Below are positions 62,637-64,000 of a stretch of DNA of 64,000 bases, in pieces; the first letter of the stretch is position 1, and each line of letters opens with the position of its first letter. Source of the stretch: Gordonia sp. PP30 (GTDB taxonomy: Bacteria; Actinomycetota; Actinomycetes; Mycobacteriales; Mycobacteriaceae); the NCBI RefSeq assembly GCF_023100845.1, contig NZ_CP095864.1, forward strand, positions 62,001 through 126,000, in the 5' to 3' direction. Made by a program: the position numbers and the translations under genes. The notes under the pieces were generated by a model, which was not told where the DNA came from, ran no database searches, and saw nothing but the letters and a program-made list of their open reading frames with translations.

Positions 62637-63569
62637 TCAGTCGCCGCCTTCGCGCAGCGCCGCGAACCAGGTGACGCTCTCCGAGTGGTCGGGCGGCGGC
62701 GTGGCGCCGCCGTTGCGGTCCGCGGGCCAGGAGCCGAGGAACACCACGCGCTCGACGCTCCGGTGCAGCGCGCGGAGTGCCTCGCCCACCGCGGCGTCAT
62801 CGATGTGCCCGGCCGCATCGAGGTAGAAGCGGTACTGGCCGGCCGCGCCGGCTCCGCGCGGGCGGGACTCGATGCGCGTGAGATCGACTCCGCGAGAAGA
62901 GAACTCGGTCATCGCCGCGACCAGGCTGCCGGGTGCGTTCGGCAGATCGAGGATCACCGACGTGCGGTCCGCGCCGGTGCGCGCCGGCGGGGTGCCGGGA
63001 CGTCCGAGGAGAAGGAAACGCGTCACCGCGTCGTCGGCGTCGGCGACGTGTTCGGCGAGCGGGGTCAGGTCGTGCAACTCTGCCGCGATCGGCGTGGTGA
63101 CGGCCGCATCCGCCCGGCCCTCGGCCACGTCGAGGGCCGCGCCGGAATTCGATGAGGCGAGGACGAACTCCGCATTCGGGAACGCCGCGGCGACGCTCTC
63201 GCGCACCTGTGCCGAGGCGACCGGATAGGCGGCGATGGTCCGGACGTCGCCGGCCGGGATGTCCCCGCGGGCGGCGATCGTGAAGGCGATGTCGAGGGCG
63301 ACCTCGGCGTACGCCTGGACCCGGTGCTCGTCGCCCTTCGGGACCAGCGCATCCATCGTCGCGGGGACCGAACCCTCCAGGGAACTGTCGATCGGCACGC
63401 AGGCGTAGTCCGCGGCGCCGTCTCGCACCATCGCGACGGCGGCGGTGGGGGAGCCCGCGGCGACCGTCTGGGCGGCGTCGTCGACCGCGACCGCGCCTCG
63501 GTCGAGCAGGCATTTCAGCGCCATCTCGGTGAAGGTTCCGGCGGGGCCGAAGTAAGCGAAGGTGGGCAC
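62637..63569 (-). CDS. pheA: Prephenate dehydratase
   Basis: This 310-residue enzyme makes phenylpyruvate from prephenate in phenylalanine synthesis. It starts AYFGPAGTFTEMALKCLLDR, and has the catalytic Thr-Arg-Phe (DDAVTRFLLLG) and a C-terminal ACT domain (LPNAPGSLVAAMTEFSSRGV, then LTRIESRPR) that senses phenylalanine. The ATG at 63569 begins MPTFAYFGP. It forms an operon with the phosphatase and is divergent from the DUF2470 gene. Confidence 0.96.
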   Translation of the reverse strand: MPTFAYFGPAGTFTEMALKCLLDRGAVAVDDAAQTVAAGSPTAAVAMVRDGAADYACVPIDSSLEGSVPATMDALVPKGDEHRVQAYAEVALDIAFTIAARGDIPAGDVRTIAAYPVASAQVRESVAAAFPNAEFVLASSNSGAALDVAEGRADAAVTTPIAAELHDLTPLAEHVADADDAVTRFLLLGRPGTPPARTGADRTSVILDLPNAPGSLVAAMTEFSSRGVDLTRIESRPRGAGAAGQYRFYLDAAGHIDDAAVGEALRALHRSVERVVFLGSWPADRNGGATPPPDHSESVTWFAALREGGD

Positions 63570-63645
63570 GAGCCCAGGGTAGTCGGTCCCTGATCGGTGG
63601 ATGGTTGTTGACGGCCCGCCCGGCGCGCGTCTAAGTTAGGTGACC

Positions 63646-63664
63646 ATAAGTAAGGCTCACCTAA
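63646..63664 (+). promoter_or_regulatory. Iron box (IdeR/DtxR-type operator)
   Basis: The 19-bp sequence ATAAGTAAGGCTCACCTAA matches the IdeR consensus TTAGGTTAGGCTAACCTAA at 15 of 19 positions. A second TTAGGT half-site lies just upstream (63636-63641). It is 22 bp before the DUF2470 gene, so that gene is likely repressed when iron is plentiful. Confidence 0.82.
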
Positions 63665-63686
63665 ATCAGACCGGGGAGGTCGACCA

Positions 63687-64000
63687 ATGCAGGGAACCGA
63701 CGCCGCCGCGATGGCGGTTCCGTGCGACGCCGAGCGGATCCAGACCGCGTGCCGGCGCGCCCACGAGGGCACGCTGTCGGTCGACGGCTGCGCGCCCGCG
63801 GCCGTCGCGATGGTGCATCTCTTAGAGTCCGAGGCCTTCATGGTGGTGCCCGACGATGCCCCGGCCCGCGCGCTCGCCGGACCCGCCCTCGACGGGGTGC
63901 CGGCGATGCTCGAACTCGCCGACTGCGCGCCGATCAGCCTCCGCGAGCGCGTGCGATCGCTGATCTGGCTGTCCGGCCGGGTGCACTCGGTGCCCACCGA
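63687..64000 (+). CDS. DUF2470-domain protein, iron-regulated (partial)
   Basis: The frame opens at ATG 63687, with GGGGAGG upstream, and is still open at the window end (104 codons seen). The visible part (RIQTACRRAHEGTLSVDGCA; VAMVHLLESEAFMVVPDD) resembles the PPOX-like DUF2470 fold found in heme- and siderophore-related proteins. The position after pheA and the upstream iron box match M. tuberculosis Rv3839, which I recall as IdeR-controlled. A role in iron or heme handling is likely. The 3' end is missing from the window. Confidence 0.8.
   Translation, partial: MQGTDAAAMAVPCDAERIQTACRRAHEGTLSVDGCAPAAVAMVHLLESEAFMVVPDDAPARALAGPALDGVPAMLELADCAPISLRERVRSLIWLSGRVHSVPT

Overview
The window is about 64 kb of high-GC actinobacterial chromosome. 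Gene content and order point to the Mycobacteriales (Corynebacteriales), most likely Gordonia or a close relative. The clues are a bifunctional LysX, a PheA/phosphoglycerate-mutase/SerRS/septum-formation/metallopeptidase block, an LCP protein, a GlpQ-type phosphodiesterase, SodA and GltBD. From memory these match the origin-proximal arm of Mycobacterium tuberculosis, roughly Rv3834c to Rv3859c, with insertions. The species call is inference from family knowledge; no database search was run. I recognised no tRNA, rRNA or CRISPR array.

Layout. 0-4.1 kb: a lipoprotein converging on a three-gene, stop/start-overlapping operon (circularly permuted ATP-grasp, alpha-E protein, transglutaminase). 4.3-12.4 kb: an alcohol-catabolism locus with an AcoR/MimR-type activator and a divergent zinc alcohol dehydrogenase. 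Its acyl-CoA ligase is a decayed pseudogene, split by an IS256-family element that is itself split by an IS1634-family element with clear 18-bp ends and a 5-bp target duplication. 12.4-17.3 kb: glutamate dehydrogenase, a VapBC-like toxin-antitoxin pair behind an AT-rich palindrome, a DUF2812 membrane protein, NagA and a Lys/Ala-rich nucleoid-type protein. 17.3-23.2 kb: a SulP transporter, YccF, LemA/DUF2207 and DUF937 proteins. 23.2-25.2 kb: unrecognised genes, including two tandem paralogues of about 80 residues. 25.3-32.6 kb: an HSL-type esterase and gltBD with a perfect hairpin terminator.

32.7-42 kb: an S4 RNA-binding protein, LysX, RraA, GabD2-type dehydrogenase, a second protein with the GYSTMKKAEL motif, a DUF6474-like protein and a TM0106-type nuclease. 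42.1-46.4 kb: a GDT1 cation exporter divergent from an ECF-type transporter operon. 46.7-50.3 kb: a secreted protein, SodA, a 57-residue membrane protein, MsrA and a winged-helix protein. 50.3-50.7 kb: an intergenic cluster of DnaA-box sequences with no dnaA or dnaN beside it, which I consider the most unusual signal here. 50.7-64 kb: rhodanese, DUF4328, GlpQ, DUF5926, LCP, RtcB, a minisatellite, SerRS, septum-formation protein, metallopeptidase, a TetR-controlled SDR pair, a phosphatase, PheA and an iron-box-controlled DUF2470 protein that runs off the end.

Metabolic links. GdhA and GltBD both make glutamate from 2-oxoglutarate. GabD2 and RraA lie side by side. LysX and the LCP protein act on the envelope. 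SodA and MsrA deal with oxidative damage. Three dispersed repeat families (a palindromic element, a 59-bp repeat and a 42-45-bp tandem array) occupy intergenic gaps between otherwise conserved genes.
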